DNA of 64,000 nucleotides. Source: Massilia sp. Mn16-1_5 (lineage in GTDB: Bacteria; Pseudomonadota; Gammaproteobacteria; Burkholderiales; Burkholderiaceae_D). The stretch lies in the NCBI RefSeq assembly GCF_004798585.1, contig NZ_PPXQ01000010.1, forward strand, positions 124,001-188,000, written 5' to 3'. Shown one piece after another: positions 63,331 through 64,000 of this stretch (within the stretch, counting starts at the first letter, position 1; each line of letters begins with the position of its first letter). The notes beneath the pieces are model-generated. The model made no database searches. It was not told the origin of the DNA and worked only from the letters and a program-made list of their open reading frames with translations. A program made the position numbers and the translations under genes.

Positions 63331-64000
63331 ATGAACATCAACAAACACTGGCTCGGCATCGGTGCCGGCATTGCCGCGGGCGCCGTCTGGGGCCTGGTTT
63401 TTCTCGCCCCGAAACTCACCCCGGGCTTCACGCCGCTGCAGCTATCGGCCGGCCGCTATCTCGCCTATGGCCTGGTGGCCGCGGCCTTGTTGGCGCCGAC
63501 CTGGCGCCGCGTGGCGGCCCGCTTGAGCCGCACCGAGTGGCAGGCGCTGGTCTGGCTCGCCTTGTGCGGCAACATCGTTTATTACCTGTTCCTAGCCACT
63601 GCGGTGCAGCAGGGCGGCGTGGCGATGGCTTCGCTCGTGATCGGCTTCCTGCCGGTGGCCGTGACCCTGGTCGGGAGCCGCGACCGGCATGCGGTGCCGC
63701 TGCGGCGGCTGCTGCCCTCGCTGGTGCTGAGCATTGCCGGGCTGCTGTGCATCAGCGGGGAATCGGTCTTCAGGGCGGGGGCGGGTTCCTTGCTGGGACT
63801 GGGCTGCGCCTTCGGGGCGCTGGTGTCGTGGACGATCTATGCGGTGGCCAACAGCCGCTGGCTGGCGCGGCTGCAGAACGTGTCGGCGCACGAGTGGAGT
63901 TTGCTGGTGGGTGTGGTGACCGGTGTCGAGGCGGTGGTACTGGCGGTGCCGGCATTCATGGGGACGCAGGCGGGGCACTCGGAGGCGGACTGGATGGCGT
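63331..64000 (+). CDS. EamA/DMT-family permease, 3' end cut by window edge
   Basis: Inner-membrane transporter; 223 residues are visible and the reading frame is open at the window end. The N-terminal EamA repeat has AAGAVWGLVFLAPKLTPGFTPLQLSAGRYLAYG, and NIVYYLFLATAVQQGGVAMASLVIGFLPV follows. The start of the second repeat is LGLGCAFGALVSWTIYAV. A strong AGGAG precedes the ATG. It is a second EamA gene, only distantly similar to that at 7744. It lies downstream of an AraC-type regulator, so expression is probably induced by that regulator's ligand; export of amino acids or related compounds is typical for the family. Confidence 0.9.
   Translation, partial: MNINKHWLGIGAGIAAGAVWGLVFLAPKLTPGFTPLQLSAGRYLAYGLVAAALLAPTWRRVAARLSRTEWQALVWLALCGNIVYYLFLATAVQQGGVAMASLVIGFLPVAVTLVGSRDRHAVPLRRLLPSLVLSIAGLLCISGESVFRAGAGSLLGLGCAFGALVSWTIYAVANSRWLARLQNVSAHEWSLLVGVVTGVEAVVLAVPAFMGTQAGHSEADWMA

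Overview
The window is high-GC, densely packed bacterial chromosome. Gene order and protein families point to a betaproteobacterium of the Burkholderiales, most likely Oxalobacteraceae of the Massilia/Telluria/Duganella type. The evidence is a caa3-like cytochrome c oxidase operon with DUF2970, DUF2909 and a 33-residue assembly micro-protein, pilT-pilU beside yggS-proC, ubiA beside oxyR, a PEP-CTERM protein, Bug/TctC transport genes, and intergenic dyad repeats built on GTAGGGTGG. The genus is an inference. No rRNA, tRNA, CRISPR array, insertion sequence or prophage was seen.

Layout. (1) 1-8631: a minus-strand catabolic/transport cluster (RraA-type aldolase, D-2-hydroxyacid dehydrogenase, TctC, porin, TctB, TctA, start of an MFS gene) diverges from a LysR regulator coupled to an EamA permease. 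(2) 8738-16379: a TonB-dependent receptor; a minus-strand run of isochorismatase-like hydrolase, amidohydrolase, DUF1275 and TMEM175-like channel; then a PEP-CTERM protein behind a well-formed sigma-54 promoter. (3) 16447-21890: rhomboid protease, cobalamin adenosyltransferase, and glycolate oxidase glcDEF. (4) 21914-26693: a paired palindromic repeat, an unrecognised small gene coupled to a pentapeptide-repeat gene, a periplasmic cache protein divergent from a chemoreceptor, and two tandem secreted low-complexity paralogs, one made of five 11-residue LEA-like repeats. (5) 26702-36728: housekeeping and type IV pilus genes (GPx, pilU, pilT, yggS, proC, a yqjDEK-like trio, ubiA, oxyR, a second pilU, rfaE2, an alpha/beta hydrolase).

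(6) 36868-45814 is the most intriguing part. A perfect FNR-type box precedes five tightly packed plus-strand genes: a TonB-dependent receptor, a carotenoid-biosynthesis (PF04240) membrane protein, an MpaB/latex-clearing-type (DUF2236) haem oxygenase candidate, a 1150-residue hybrid sensor kinase and a REC-GGDEF diguanylate cyclase. Three of the four junctions overlap by 1-4 nt. I infer an uptake, oxidation and c-di-GMP signalling module, possibly for an isoprenoid-like compound; the substrate is unknown.

(7) 45920-50224: a degenerate peroxiredoxin/2-oxoglutarate oxygenase fusion, an esterase, trmL, comF and a BioC-like methyltransferase. (8) 50225-59529: the complete cytochrome c oxidase and haem A assembly locus (coxB, coxA, micro-protein, ctaG, DUF2970, coxC, DUF2909, surf1, SCO-like protein, ctaA, ctaB, sco). 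surf1 carries one unit of the palindromic repeat inside its reading frame. (9) 59562-64000: an AI-2E/PerM permease, a DUF2231 and sorbosone-dehydrogenase pair, an AraC regulator, and an EamA permease cut by the window end.

Most plus/minus gene convergences are closed by perfect dyads or classical terminators.
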